Source of the DNA: Thermodesulfobacterium hydrogeniphilum
GTDB taxonomy: Bacteria; Desulfobacterota; Thermodesulfobacteria; Thermodesulfobacteriales; Thermodesulfobacteriaceae
DNA length: 64,000 nucleotides
Direction: 5' to 3'
NCBI RefSeq assembly: GCF_000746255.1
Contig: NZ_JQKW01000013.1
Location: 29,133 to 93,132, forward strand
How positions within the stretch are numbered: position 1 is the first letter of the stretch; each line of letters begins with the position of its first letter. Made by a program: the position numbers and the translations under genes. Below the pieces are notes generated by a model that was given only the letters and a program-made list of their open reading frames with translations, was not told where the DNA came from and did no database searches. Positions 27,237-36,821 of this stretch are shown here, in pieces.

Positions 27237-28564
27237 TAATCTGAAAAGACCCTCTCAAATATTTTGTCTATATTTTTTAAATAATACTTCACATCAAAGA
27301 CCTTTTCAATCTCTTGTTGAGAAAGAACTTTCAAAATCCTTTTGTCCTGCAAAACAAGGTCTTTAAAATTAAGTGTCTCATCTTGCCAGACCTTCATAGC
27401 AATCTCCTGAACTATCTTATAGGCTTCTTCTCTTGTCATACCCTTTTCTGTAAGAGCAAGCATGATTTGTTGAGAAAAAATCAAACCTCTCAACAAATTA
27501 AAATTTTTCTCCATCCTTTCAGGATAAACCATCAATTTTTTAAGCAATCCTTCAAGTCTTACTAACATAAAATCAGCTACTGTAGTAGCATCAGGAATAA
27601 TTACTCTTTCTACAGAAGAATGACTTATATCTCTTTCATGCCATAGAGCTACATTTTCAAGAGCTGGTATTAAATAACCTCTTAAAAGTCTTGCCAAACC
27701 GCAAAGATTTTCAGAAAGAATAGGATTCCTTTTATGAGGCATAGCAGAAGAACCCTTTTGTCCAGGAGAAAAATATTCCTCTGCCTCAAGAACCTCAGTT
27801 CTTTGTAAATGTCTTATTTCTGTAGCAATTTTTTCTACTGTAGTTCCAAGAATAGCAAGAGAAGCCATATATTCAGCATATCTATCTCTTTGAATAATCT
27901 GGTTTGTAACAGGATCTGGTTTCAAACCAAGCTTTTCACAAACATAAGCCTCTATTTCTGGTGGAACATGAGCAAAAGTCCCCACTGCCCCTGAGATTTT
28001 TCCATAAGAAATATTTTCTAAAGCGTTTTCCAATCTTTTTTCATTTCTTTTCATTTCTTCATACCATAGCGCCAGTTTAAAACCAAAAGTAATAGGCTCT
28101 GCATGAATTCCATGGGTTCTTCCTATCATTAAAGTATCTTTAAATTCATAAGCTCTGTCCTTTAAAATTTCTTTAATTCTTTTTAAATCCTCTATAATGA
28201 TTTCCATAGCTCTTTTCATTAGCCATGCCATAGCAGTATCAAGCATATCAGAAGAGGTCATACCCAAATGTAAATAACGCGCAGAGGGTCCTATAATCTC
28301 TGCAAGATGCGTTAAAAATGCTATAACATCATGTTTAGTTTCCTTCTCTATCTCCTCAATTCTCTTTAAGTTTTCTTCTTTAAAACCTCCTTCCTGCATA
28401 TAAGGCTTAAGTTTTTCTTTAATTATCTGATAATCTTCTTCAGGAACTTTACCCAATTTATACCAGGCTTCACAAGCATAAAACTCTACTAAACACCAAG
28501 CTCTTAATTTTTCTTCAGGACTCCAAAGTTTAGCCATGATAGGTCTTGTATATCTTGGAATCAT
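27236..28564 (-). CDS. purB: Adenylosuccinate lyase
   Basis: A 442-residue fumarase/aspartase-superfamily enzyme. It opens with MIPRYTRPIMAKLWSPEEK, has the catalytic histidine segments GRTHGIHAEP and TSSDMLDTA, and the signature GSSAMPHKRNP near residue 270 with the catalytic loop serines. It acts twice in purine synthesis, yielding AICAR (substrate of the transformylase at 3068-4354) and AMP. It has a good AAAGGGAGG site. Confidence 0.96.
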   Translation of the reverse strand: MIPRYTRPIMAKLWSPEEKLRAWCLVEFYACEAWYKLGKVPEEDYQIIKEKLKPYMQEGGFKEENLKRIEEIEKETKHDVIAFLTHLAEIIGPSARYLHLGMTSSDMLDTAMAWLMKRAMEIIIEDLKRIKEILKDRAYEFKDTLMIGRTHGIHAEPITFGFKLALWYEEMKRNEKRLENALENISYGKISGAVGTFAHVPPEIEAYVCEKLGLKPDPVTNQIIQRDRYAEYMASLAILGTTVEKIATEIRHLQRTEVLEAEEYFSPGQKGSSAMPHKRNPILSENLCGLARLLRGYLIPALENVALWHERDISHSSVERVIIPDATTVADFMLVRLEGLLKKLMVYPERMEKNFNLLRGLIFSQQIMLALTEKGMTREEAYKIVQEIAMKVWQDETLNFKDLVLQDKRILKVLSQQEIEKVFDVKYYLKNIDKIFERVFSD

Positions 28565-28655
28565 TTTTTACCTCCCTTTTTGAGTTTTTAAGTTTATTCT
28601 ATCTAAATCTTTTAAATTAGCAATCTTAAAACTTTGTGTATTTTTAAAAATTACA

Positions 28656-28683
28656 TTGACTTTTCCTTTTTTTTGAGTATAAA
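28656..28683 (+). promoter_or_regulatory. Predicted sigma70 promoter of the LysM/NlpC-P60 gene
   Basis: TTGACT (28656-28661) and TATAAA (28678-28683) are spaced by 16 bases, about 30 bases before the start codon. That would give a very short leader with little ribosome site. Confidence 0.55.
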
Positions 28684-28712
28684 TATTCTTAAAATTTTTC
28701 CTGGTTTAGATT

Positions 28713-29927
28713 ATGATTAATTCTAATTCTTTCAAAAATTTTTTGTTTATTTTAAATTTTTTGCTTTTTTCTATATTTTATAAAAATTTATCAGCCAAAA
28801 CTATTCAAAAAAATAAAATCAAGTCAAATCAAAATATTCAATATAATTTTTATTATATAGTTAAAAAAGGAGATACATTATACCATATTGCTAAAAAATT
28901 CCATATATCTATCAAAAAGCTTAAAAAACTTAATAATCTTAAAAGTAATCTTATTAAACCCGGACAAAGGTTGAAAATTGGTGGAATTCAAAAAAAAACT
29001 GAATTAACTCTGGCAGAATCTAAAAAAAATTTAATAAATCTTCCTTATTTTTATTATGTAGTTAAACGAGGAGATAATTTATATAAAATTGCTAAAAAGT
29101 TTGATACCTCTGTTAGATTGCTTAAAAAACTCAATCATCTTAGAAGTGGTCTTATAAAACCTGGACAGAAAATAAAAATTCCTGAGATTTATGTGATTAA
29201 ACCCACGCTTATTAATATTCCTGGCTTAATAAATCATAAAGTAAAAAGAGGAGAAACTTTATATACTATTTCTTTAAAATATAATGTTCCCATTGAAACT
29301 ATAAAAAAAATAAATCATTTAAATGATAATTTTATTTTCGTGGGACAAATTCTTAAAATACCTAAAAATTCTAAAGAAGCTTTTATTTTAAAAAATCCAG
29401 CTTTGACTTATCAACAAAAAATAGAAGATAAAACTTTATCTAAAAAATTTCACAATCTTTTTTTATCAAAATCTGTTTTAGGAAAAGAAGAAGAACAATT
29501 ACTTAGAGATAAATTTTTAGAAATTTCCAAACAATATAGACGTTATAGATACAAATATGGTGGTAACGGAAATAATGGTTATTTAGATTGTTCTATGTTT
29601 GTTAAACTTGTTTATGAAGAACTGGGTATTTCCTTGCCAAGAACTTCAAGAGAGCAATTCAGAATTGGAATAAAAGTAAATAAAAATGAACTTATACCTG
29701 GTGACCTGGTATTTTTTTCTAAATATAGGAGAAAAAAATATGTTTCTCATGTGGGCATTTATATAGGTAATAACAAATTTGTGCATTTTTGTTCTGCAAA
29801 AAGGGGATTGGCTATTGATTCCTTAAATAGTCATTATTTTAGAACTCATTTTGTAGGTGCTAAGAGAATTCTTAATTTAAATCTTTTTAAACATATCTGC
29901 AAGTTAAGTAAAAATACAGAATCTTAA
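28713..29927 (+). CDS. Secreted cell-wall hydrolase with three LysM domains and an NlpC/P60 domain
   Basis: A 404-residue protein. A signal peptide covers about residues 1-28. Three LysM repeats follow at about 47-93, 113-157 and 169-213, each with a KKGDTLY- or KRGETLY-type start and ending in G-Q-x-x-K-I. The C-terminal NlpC/P60 domain (about 270-390) has catalytic C293 in LDCSMF, H346 in SHVGIYIG and H358 in FVHF. Such enzymes cut the D-Glu-diaminopimelate bond of peptidoglycan and act in growth or division. The mature part is very basic. It stands alone with its own promoter. Confidence 0.92.
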   Translation: MINSNSFKNFLFILNFLLFSIFYKNLSAKTIQKNKIKSNQNIQYNFYYIVKKGDTLYHIAKKFHISIKKLKKLNNLKSNLIKPGQRLKIGGIQKKTELTLAESKKNLINLPYFYYVVKRGDNLYKIAKKFDTSVRLLKKLNHLRSGLIKPGQKIKIPEIYVIKPTLINIPGLINHKVKRGETLYTISLKYNVPIETIKKINHLNDNFIFVGQILKIPKNSKEAFILKNPALTYQQKIEDKTLSKKFHNLFLSKSVLGKEEEQLLRDKFLEISKQYRRYRYKYGGNGNNGYLDCSMFVKLVYEELGISLPRTSREQFRIGIKVNKNELIPGDLVFFSKYRRKKYVSHVGIYIGNNKFVHFCSAKRGLAIDSLNSHYFRTHFVGAKRILNLNLFKHICKLSKNTES

Positions 29928-30279
29928 AATTTTTAAAAAATTCTATAAAATTACCTAAGTTTGTAGTTTTTATAATTAAGGATCTTTTAAATAAGCCTTG
30001 TCAAAAAATTTAAATTATGTCATAATTATCTTATTGAGTTATATACTAATTTTATTGAGAATTTTTCCTATTTTAGCAAATGAAAACTGGGGAAAAATTT
30101 CTCAATATAATAAAAAGATTTTATTTTTTAGGGAATTTTTCCTCAATTTTTTATTTTTACCTTTAATAACAAAAATTTTTTAAAAGTAATATTTACTTAT
30201 TAAGAAAAGGTTACGAGCTGTATATTTTAGGTATGAGAATTGCTATTATTGAAAATACAATTTCAAAAGGAGGTGGATT
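29928..30279 (+). other. 352-base intergenic region upstream of the Wood-Ljungdahl run, with a doubtful 61-codon frame
   Basis: No confident gene lies here. A TTG-initiated frame (29998-30183) could encode 61 residues with a hydrophobic signal-like segment and ALANENWG, but no ribosome binding site precedes it. The part next to fhs (30184-30279) must hold the promoter and leader of the large operon. It includes TATATTTTAGG and an AAAGGAGG site, but no well-matched -35/-10 pair is visible to me and no riboswitch fold is evident. Confidence 0.35.
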
Positions 30280-32043
30280 ATGAAATTAGATCCTACCAAG
30301 ATGAAAGATTGGGAAATAGCCTATGAAGCTGAAAAAAGTATGAAAACAGTTTATCAATTAGCAGAAGAGATGGGATTAACAAAAGAGGAGTTATTACCTT
30401 ATGGTCATTATGTAGCCAAAATAGATTATAAAAAAGTATTAGAAAGATTAAAGGATAGACAAAATGGGAAATATATTGATGTAACAGCTATTACGCCTAC
30501 TCCTTTAGGAGAGGGGAAGACCACTACTTTAATAGGATTGGTAGAGGGCCTTGGTAAAAGAGGAAAAAATGTCATAGGAACTATCAGACAACCCTCTGGA
30601 GGTCCTACTTTCAATATAAAAGGAAGTGCAGCAGGAGGAGGATTAGCTCAAGTAATTCCTTTAGATAAGTTTTCTTTGGGGCTTACAGGAGATATAAATG
30701 CTGTTATGAATGCTCATAATTTAGCTATGGTGGCTTTAACAGCAAGAATGCAACATGAAGCAAATTATAATGATGAAATTCTGGCTAAAAAGGGATTAAA
30801 AAGACTTAATATAGATCCTAAAAGAGTTGAAATGGGATGGGTTATAGATTTTTGTGCTCAAGCTTTAAGACATATTGTAATAGGACTTGGAGGTAAAAAG
30901 GATGGTTATCCTATGGAAAGTAAATTCTGGATCGCTGTTGCTTCTGAAGTTATGGCTATTTTAGCTGTAGCTAAGGATTTAAAAGACCTTAGAGAAAGGA
31001 TTGGAAAGATTGTGGTTGCCTTTGATAAGTTTGGCAATCCTATTACTACCGAAGATTTAGAAGTAGCTGGAGCTATGACTGCCTGGTTAGTAGATGCTAT
31101 TAATCCAAATTTAATGCAAACTCTGGAAGGACAACCTATGTTAGTCCATGCTGGACCTTTTGCTAATATTGCTATAGGACAAAGTTCTATTATTGCAGAT
31201 TATGTAGCCCTTAAATTAGGAGATTATATAGTCACAGAATCTGGATTTGCTGCAGATATAGGTTTTGAAAAATTCTGGAATATTAAATGCAGACTTTCTG
31301 GGTTAAAACCTGATGCAGTAGTTATTGTAGCTACTATTAGAGCTCTTAAATGTCATGGTGGAGCACCAATTCCTAAACCAGGAGCACCAATTCCCAAGGA
31401 ATACTTAGAAGAAAATTTAGAATGGGTAGAAAAAGGATGCGAAAATCTTTTGCATTGTGTAAATATTGTTAAAAAGAGTGGAGCTACTCCTGTGGTTTGT
31501 ATTAATAAATTTTATGCTGATACTGAAAATGAAGTGAAATTAGTAAAAAGAATTTGTGAAGAGGCTGGAGTAAGAGTGGCTTATTCTGACCATTGGTTAA
31601 AAGGTGGCGAGGGAGCTTTAGAACTTGCAGATGCAGTTATAGATGCCTGTAATGAACCTTCAGATTTTAAATTTCTTTATGAATTAGATGAACCTATTAA
31701 GGATAGAATTGAAAAAATTGCTAAGGAAGTTTATGGAGCAGATGGAGTTATTTATCTTCCAGATGCAGAACAAAAAATCAAATATCTTGAATCAGATCCT
31801 GAATTAAGAAAAATGCCCATTTGTATGGTTAAAACTCATTTATCCTTATCAGATGATCCAAGTAAAAAAGGAGTGCCTAAGGGATGGCAATTAAGGGTAA
31901 GAGAAGTTCTTATTTATAGAGGTTCTGGATTTATTGTTCCAGTAGCAGGAGATATCAATCTTATGCCAGGAACTGATTCAGATCCAGCTTATAGAAGAAT
32001 AGATGTGGATTTAGAAACAGGAAAGGTTAAAGGATTATTCTAA
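30280..32043 (+). CDS. fhs: Formate--tetrahydrofolate ligase
   Basis: A 587-residue enzyme. The ATP-binding motif [10 protein letters not shown] is near residues 74-83, with [29 protein letters not shown] and [16 protein letters not shown] as family blocks. It makes 10-formyl-THF from formate, ATP and THF: the second step of the methyl branch after formate dehydrogenase. It opens the acetyl-CoA pathway run with a strong AAAGGAGG site and lies 14 bases from folD. It is somewhat longer than the common 555-560 residues, with an N-terminal extension. Confidence 0.97.
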   Translation: MKLDPTKMKDWEIAYEAEKSMKTVYQLAEEMGLTKEELLPYGHYVAKIDYKKVLERLKDRQNGKYIDVTAITPTPLGEGKTTTLIGLVEGLGKRGKNVIGTIRQPSGGPTFNIKGSAAGGGLAQVIPLDKFSLGLTGDINAVMNAHNLAMVALTARMQHEANYNDEILAKKGLKRLNIDPKRVEMGWVIDFCAQALRHIVIGLGGKKDGYPMESKFWIAVASEVMAILAVAKDLKDLRERIGKIVVAFDKFGNPITTEDLEVAGAMTAWLVDAINPNLMQTLEGQPMLVHAGPFANIAIGQSSIIADYVALKLGDYIVTESGFAADIGFEKFWNIKCRLSGLKPDAVVIVATIRALKCHGGAPIPKPGAPIPKEYLEENLEWVEKGCENLLHCVNIVKKSGATPVVCINKFYADTENEVKLVKRICEEAGVRVAYSDHWLKGGEGALELADAVIDACNEPSDFKFLYELDEPIKDRIEKIAKEVYGADGVIYLPDAEQKIKYLESDPELRKMPICMVKTHLSLSDDPSKKGVPKGWQLRVREVLIYRGSGFIVPVAGDINLMPGTDSDPAYRRIDVDLETGKVKGLF

Positions 32044-32057
32044 AATAGGAGGAAAAA

Positions 32058-32960
32058 ATGGCTGCTAAAATTTTAAGTGGAAAAGAAATTGCCCAAGAAA
32101 TAAGATCACAGATAAAAGCAGAAGTAGATGAATTAAAAAATAAACACGGAATTATCCCAGGTTTAGTTACTATTTTAGTTGGAGAAAATCCTGCTTCTGT
32201 ATCCTATGTTAAGGCTAAACAAAAAACAGCTCATGAATTAGGATTTTATTCTATTCAGGAAAATCTTCCTGAAGATGTTTCAGAAGATGAATTATTAAAA
32301 TTAATAGATAAATATAATAAAGATCCTAAAATTCATGGAATTTTGGTTCAGCTTCCTTTACCAAAGCATATTAATGAGAACAAAATCCTATATGCTATAG
32401 ATCCAAGAAAAGATGTAGATGGCTTTCATCCTGTAAATGTAGGGAAAATGGTAATAGGAGAACCTGGTTTTATTCCCTGCACCCCTTATGGAATATTGGT
32501 TATGCTTTCTAAAGCAGGTTGTCAGGTAGAAGGAGCAGAGGTAGTAGTTGTTGGAAGGAGTAATATTGTAGGGAAACCAGTAGCCATACTTCTTATGCAA
32601 AAAAGAAAGCCTGTTGGGAATGCTACAGTAACAGTTTGTCATACTGCTACAAAAGATGTTGCTTTTCATACAAGAAGAGCAGACATTTTAATTGTAGCAG
32701 CTGGACGTCCTAAAGTAATTACTGCTGATATGGTAAAAGAAGGTGCTGTAGTAATAGATGTAGGAGTAAATAGAATAGGAACAACTCCTGAAGGAAAAGC
32801 AATTCTTTGTGGAGATGTAGATTTTGAAAATGTAAAAGAAAAAGCCAGTGTTATCACCCCTGTTCCTGGAGGGGTGGGACCAATGACCATTACCATGCTT
32901 ATGAAAAATACCTTAGAATCAGCAAAAGCTTGGCATGGATTACCAAGTGAGGTGGCTTAA
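32058..32960 (+). CDS. folD: Bifunctional methylene-THF dehydrogenase / methenyl-THF cyclohydrolase
   Basis: A 300-residue FolD. SYVKAKQKTAHELG carries Y50 and K54 of the cyclohydrolase/dehydrogenase site, then DGFHPVNVGKM, PCTPYGI, the Rossmann VVVGRSNIVGKP and TPVPGGVGPMT. It converts formyl-derived methenyl-THF to methylene-THF, steps three and four of the methyl branch, so no separate FchA is needed. Its TAA overlaps the cooS ATG (TAATG). Confidence 0.96.
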   Translation: MAAKILSGKEIAQEIRSQIKAEVDELKNKHGIIPGLVTILVGENPASVSYVKAKQKTAHELGFYSIQENLPEDVSEDELLKLIDKYNKDPKIHGILVQLPLPKHINENKILYAIDPRKDVDGFHPVNVGKMVIGEPGFIPCTPYGILVMLSKAGCQVEGAEVVVVGRSNIVGKPVAILLMQKRKPVGNATVTVCHTATKDVAFHTRRADILIVAAGRPKVITADMVKEGAVVIDVGVNRIGTTPEGKAILCGDVDFENVKEKASVITPVPGGVGPMTITMLMKNTLESAKAWHGLPSEVA

Positions 32961-34975
32961 TGAAAAATAAAAAATTTGAAAACAGAAAGAAAACTATAGA
33001 AGAGCTTTATAATTCTCTTAAAGATGAAGTTTTAACTGCTCCCAAGAGAGTTATTAAAAGAGGGGTAACTCCTTGTCTTTTTGGAAAGGGTGGAACCTGT
33101 TGCAGAATTTGTAATATGGGTCCCTGTCAGGTAGTAGAAGGTGTGGAAGATTTAAAGGGAATTTGTGGAGCTTCTTCAGCTACTGTAACAGCAAGAAATT
33201 TTGCCAGAATGGTAGTAGGAGGAGCTTCTGCTCATTCTGATCATGGAAGAGATATTGCTTTGGCTTTTTATGAAACTGTTCATGGAGACTCTCAATTTGA
33301 GGTTAGAGATAAAAGAAAGCTAAGAGTAATAGCTCATGCTTTAGGAATAGATCCAAGTTTATCTGAAAAAGATATATTGTACAAAATAGCTGAAATAGCG
33401 TTGGAATGTTTTGGACAGATGGAAGGAGAATTAGCTTTTGGTCATAGAGCGCCTCAACCTTTACAGGAAAAATGGAGGAAGTATGGTGTTTTTCCAAGAG
33501 GAGTTGATAAGGAGATTGTAGAACTTTTACATAGAACTTCTACCGGGATTGATCAGGATTATAAGAAAATTCTTTTAGCTGCTGCCAGATGCTCATTGGC
33601 AGATGGCTGGGGTGGTTCAATGATAGCTTCAGAATTACAGGATTTTCTTCTTGGTAATCCCCAGCCTATAAAAGCTAAGGTAAATATAGGTTTATCTGTT
33701 ATTAAACCTGATATGATAAATGTGGCAGTTCATGGTCATGATCCACTTTTAGCTGATGCTTTAAGTATAGCAGCTTCTGATCCTGAAATTATAGCAGAAG
33801 CCCAAAAAGTTGGAGCTAAAGGAATAAATTTAGCAGGAGTTTGTTGCACAGGAAATGAAGTTCTAATGAGAAAGGGTATTCCAGTTGCAGGAAGTTTTCT
33901 TCAGCAAGAAGTAGTAATTGCTACAGGTGCTATAGAGGTTATAGTGGTAGATATTCAATGTATTATGCAAAATATTGTAGAAATTGCTAAAAACTTTCAT
34001 ACAGAGGTTATTACTACCAATGATAGAGCAATGTTAGAAGGAGCTACTCATATACCTTTTGATCATAAAAAACCTTTAGATTCTGCTAAAGAAATCTTAA
34101 AAAGAGCAATAGCTCGTTATCCTTTAAGAGATCCTAATAAAGTTAGAATTCCTGATAATACTATAGATGTAATAGCAGGTTTTAGCACAGAAGCTATTAT
34201 GTATATGCTTGGTGGTAGATTTAGAGCTTCTTTTAAACCTTTAAATGAAAATGTAATTAATGGAAAAATTTTGGGGGTAGCTGCTATAGTAGGATGTGAT
34301 AATTACAGAGTGGATGAATCTTTACAAGTAGAGATAGCCAAGGAATTAATTGCTAATAATGTATTAGTTTTAACTACAGGTTGTTCTGCAATAGCTATGG
34401 GAGTAGCAGGGCTTCTTTCTCCAGAAGCTATAGAACTTGCAGGACCTGGTCTAAGAGAAGTTTTGGAAGCTATAGGAGCACCTCCTGTTCTTCATATGGG
34501 GTCCTGTGTTGATAATTCTCGTATTCTTATTGCTACTACAGAAATAGTTCATACAGGTGGCTTAGGAGATGATATTTATCAACTTCCTGCTGTTGGTGCT
34601 GCACCTGAATGGATGAGTGAAAAGGCCATTTCAATAGGAATGTATTTTGTCTCAAGCGGAGTCCAAGTTGTTTTTGGACCTGATTTTCCTACAGAAAAAA
34701 GCAAAGAAGTTACAGATTTTCTTTTTTATGAAATAGAAAATTATTTTGGAGGATCTTGGCGAATTGCCAGAAATGCTAATGAGTTTGTAAACATTATGAT
34801 GGATAGAATTAATCAGCAAAGGATAAAACTCGGTATTGACAAACCAAAACCCAGAATACTCTATGATATGGCTATGAGAAGAGCTTTAGAAGAGCCAAAG
34901 TATATTACTCCATTCCATGGTTTGGGGTGTTTTGGCTGGCGTTTAAAGACTGAAAAATTAGATAAAGCAGCTTAA
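32960..34975 (+). CDS. cooS: Carbon monoxide dehydrogenase catalytic subunit (acetyl-CoA pathway type)
   Basis: A 671-residue Ni-Fe-S CODH (CooS/AcsA). All cluster ligands are visible. D-cluster C39 and C47, B-cluster C48, C51, C56 and C69 match the family numbering almost exactly. C-cluster ligands are H260 (in VHGHDP), C295/C296, C334, C446, C475 and C516. The acid-base residues H93 and H96 (HSDHGRD) and K555 are present. It reduces CO2 to CO for acetyl-CoA synthase, encoded 10 kb downstream. It is followed after 13 bases by an unusual CODH-like paralog. Confidence 0.96.
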   Translation: MKNKKFENRKKTIEELYNSLKDEVLTAPKRVIKRGVTPCLFGKGGTCCRICNMGPCQVVEGVEDLKGICGASSATVTARNFARMVVGGASAHSDHGRDIALAFYETVHGDSQFEVRDKRKLRVIAHALGIDPSLSEKDILYKIAEIALECFGQMEGELAFGHRAPQPLQEKWRKYGVFPRGVDKEIVELLHRTSTGIDQDYKKILLAAARCSLADGWGGSMIASELQDFLLGNPQPIKAKVNIGLSVIKPDMINVAVHGHDPLLADALSIAASDPEIIAEAQKVGAKGINLAGVCCTGNEVLMRKGIPVAGSFLQQEVVIATGAIEVIVVDIQCIMQNIVEIAKNFHTEVITTNDRAMLEGATHIPFDHKKPLDSAKEILKRAIARYPLRDPNKVRIPDNTIDVIAGFSTEAIMYMLGGRFRASFKPLNENVINGKILGVAAIVGCDNYRVDESLQVEIAKELIANNVLVLTTGCSAIAMGVAGLLSPEAIELAGPGLREVLEAIGAPPVLHMGSCVDNSRILIATTEIVHTGGLGDDIYQLPAVGAAPEWMSEKAISIGMYFVSSGVQVVFGPDFPTEKSKEVTDFLFYEIENYFGGSWRIARNANEFVNIMMDRINQQRIKLGIDKPKPRILYDMAMRRALEEPKYITPFHGLGCFGWRLKTEKLDKAA

Positions 34976-34988
34976 GGAGATAAAAAGT

Positions 34989-36767
34989 ATGTTAGATAAA
35001 AGAGCGAGATTTAAAACAAAACCGGAACCTGTTAGAAAAATTATCAAGAATGATTTTTTCTCTTTGAGAGAAAAGTTTTCTATAGCTTTTAAAAACTTCC
35101 AAAAAAGACCTGCTACTTCCTGTAAATTTTCTAAGGGAATGAATTGTTGTAGAGTTTGTAATATGGGACCCTGCCAGATTATGGAGGGTTTTGAAGAACT
35201 TAAAGGAATTTGCGGTGCTTCTGCTTCTACAGTGGTTAGTAGAAATTTTTCCAGAATGGTTGTAAGTGGAGCCTCTGCCCATTCTGAACATACAAGAGAT
35301 ATCCTTTTAACTTTGGCAAAAAAAATAGAAAATGGTTTTAAGATTAAAAATATAGAAAATTTTGAAAACTGGACAAAGGTGCTTGGTATTAAAATTGATT
35401 TGTCTGAAAAAGAGCTTTTATCTCAAATGATAGATAGGATTTTTAAAATTTTTAGTCAATCCCAAGGTAGGGTTTTAACAGCAGACCTGGCTCCTGATTC
35501 TTTAAAAGATAAATGGGAAAACTATAAAGTTTTTCCAAGAGGAATTAATAGAGAAATAGTGGAATTGTTTCATAAAACTACTGTAGGAGTTGATCAGGAA
35601 TATAAAAATATTTTAAAGGGTGCTATAAGAACAGCTTTAGCAGATGGTTGGGGTTCCTCTTTAATTGCTTCTAAATTAAGAGATCTTATGTTTGATCTAA
35701 ATAAACCTCTTGAAATAAAGGTAAATATAGGTTTAAACTGGATTGATCCTGAGAAAATAAATATTTCTGTTTATGAAACAGATCCTTCTTTGACAGAAGC
35801 TCTAATAAAAGCAAGCTCAGATGAAGAAATTTTTAAACTGATAAAGAAATCCAAAGCCAAGGGAATTAATTTCACTAATGTATTTAACAATGTTTCTTTA
35901 ATGGGAAGTTTTATTCAGCAGGAAGTCTCCTTAGCTACAGGATTAATTGAAGCTATAGTAATTGGTTCTACCTGCGTAAGTCCAAATCTTGTTAAATTAG
36001 CTAATCAATATCACTCTTTAATTATTACTACAGATAAAAGATGTAATTTAGAGAAGGCAACTTATATAGAGTTTGAACGGACAAAGTCTTTGGAAGTAGC
36101 TAAGGAAATTCTTAAATTAGCAATTACAAGATTTAAATTAAGGGATAAAAGCAAAATAAGAGTACCTGAAAAAAGTTTTGATATTAAAATAGGATTTAGA
36201 GCTAATAATACTGATATAAATTATATAAAAGAAAAAATAGCCAAAAAAGATATTTTAGGAATAGTTTTTCTTCTTGGATGTGATACTCCTTGCTTAAGTG
36301 AGCCTCCTCAAATAAAAGTTGCTAAGGATCTTATAAAAAACAACCTTTTAGTTTTAGTATCAGGCTGCACAGCTACTTCTCTGGCTATGTCTGGTCTTTT
36401 ATCTTTAGAAGGGCTTGATTTTGCTGGAGAAGGTTTGAAAAAAAGTCTTGAAAAGATAGAAGCTCCCCCTTTATGGTATTTAGGAGCTTGCATAGATGTT
36501 CCTCATATTTTTGAATTTTTAAAACAGGGCTTACCTATAGTAGCAGGAATCCCTGAATGGATGAGTGAAAGTATGGTTAGTGTAGCTATGTACTTATCCT
36601 GTAGTGGAATTCCTGTAGTTTTGGGATCAGATTTACCAACTCTTGGAAGTAAAAAAGTAACAGATTTTCTTTCTAAAGAAATGAAAGATCTTTTTGGGGG
36701 GTTTTGGTTAGGTTCAAAAAATTATGATGAATTTGTGAAAAATATAATAAGCCTTTTCAAAAATTAA
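34989..36767 (+). CDS. CODH-like paralog with intact B/D-cluster cysteines but a broken Ni-Fe C-cluster site
   Basis: A 592-residue homolog of the preceding CooS over its whole length. C45 and C53 (D cluster) and C54, C57, C62 and C75 (B cluster) are kept, as is HSEHTRD. In the C-cluster, HGHDP is replaced by YETDP (Y262-E263-T264), the CC of VCCTGNE is replaced by VFN and about 15 residues around it are missing, and the catalytic lysine is S528. C329, C431, C460 and C501 remain. The frame is open, so it is not a decayed pseudogene. It is probably catalytically inactive and may partner CooS for electron transfer, assembly or gas-channel closure; this is inferred. CODH function is unlikely. 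Confidence 0.88.
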   Translation: MLDKRARFKTKPEPVRKIIKNDFFSLREKFSIAFKNFQKRPATSCKFSKGMNCCRVCNMGPCQIMEGFEELKGICGASASTVVSRNFSRMVVSGASAHSEHTRDILLTLAKKIENGFKIKNIENFENWTKVLGIKIDLSEKELLSQMIDRIFKIFSQSQGRVLTADLAPDSLKDKWENYKVFPRGINREIVELFHKTTVGVDQEYKNILKGAIRTALADGWGSSLIASKLRDLMFDLNKPLEIKVNIGLNWIDPEKINISVYETDPSLTEALIKASSDEEIFKLIKKSKAKGINFTNVFNNVSLMGSFIQQEVSLATGLIEAIVIGSTCVSPNLVKLANQYHSLIITTDKRCNLEKATYIEFERTKSLEVAKEILKLAITRFKLRDKSKIRVPEKSFDIKIGFRANNTDINYIKEKIAKKDILGIVFLLGCDTPCLSEPPQIKVAKDLIKNNLLVLVSGCTATSLAMSGLLSLEGLDFAGEGLKKSLEKIEAPPLWYLGACIDVPHIFEFLKQGLPIVAGIPEWMSESMVSVAMYLSCSGIPVVLGSDLPTLGSKKVTDFLSKEMKDLFGGFWLGSKNYDEFVKNIISLFKN

Positions 36768-36821
36768 AATAATTTTAATATTAAATGTATTAAACACTTT
36801 AAAAATCAAAAAGGAGAAAAG

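Noticed and set aside
29998..30183. A 61-codon TTG-started frame with a signal-peptide-like segment
   Set aside because: It has no ribosome binding site, no recognisable domain and a composition expected of AT-rich intergenic DNA. I kept it only as a note within the intergenic feature.
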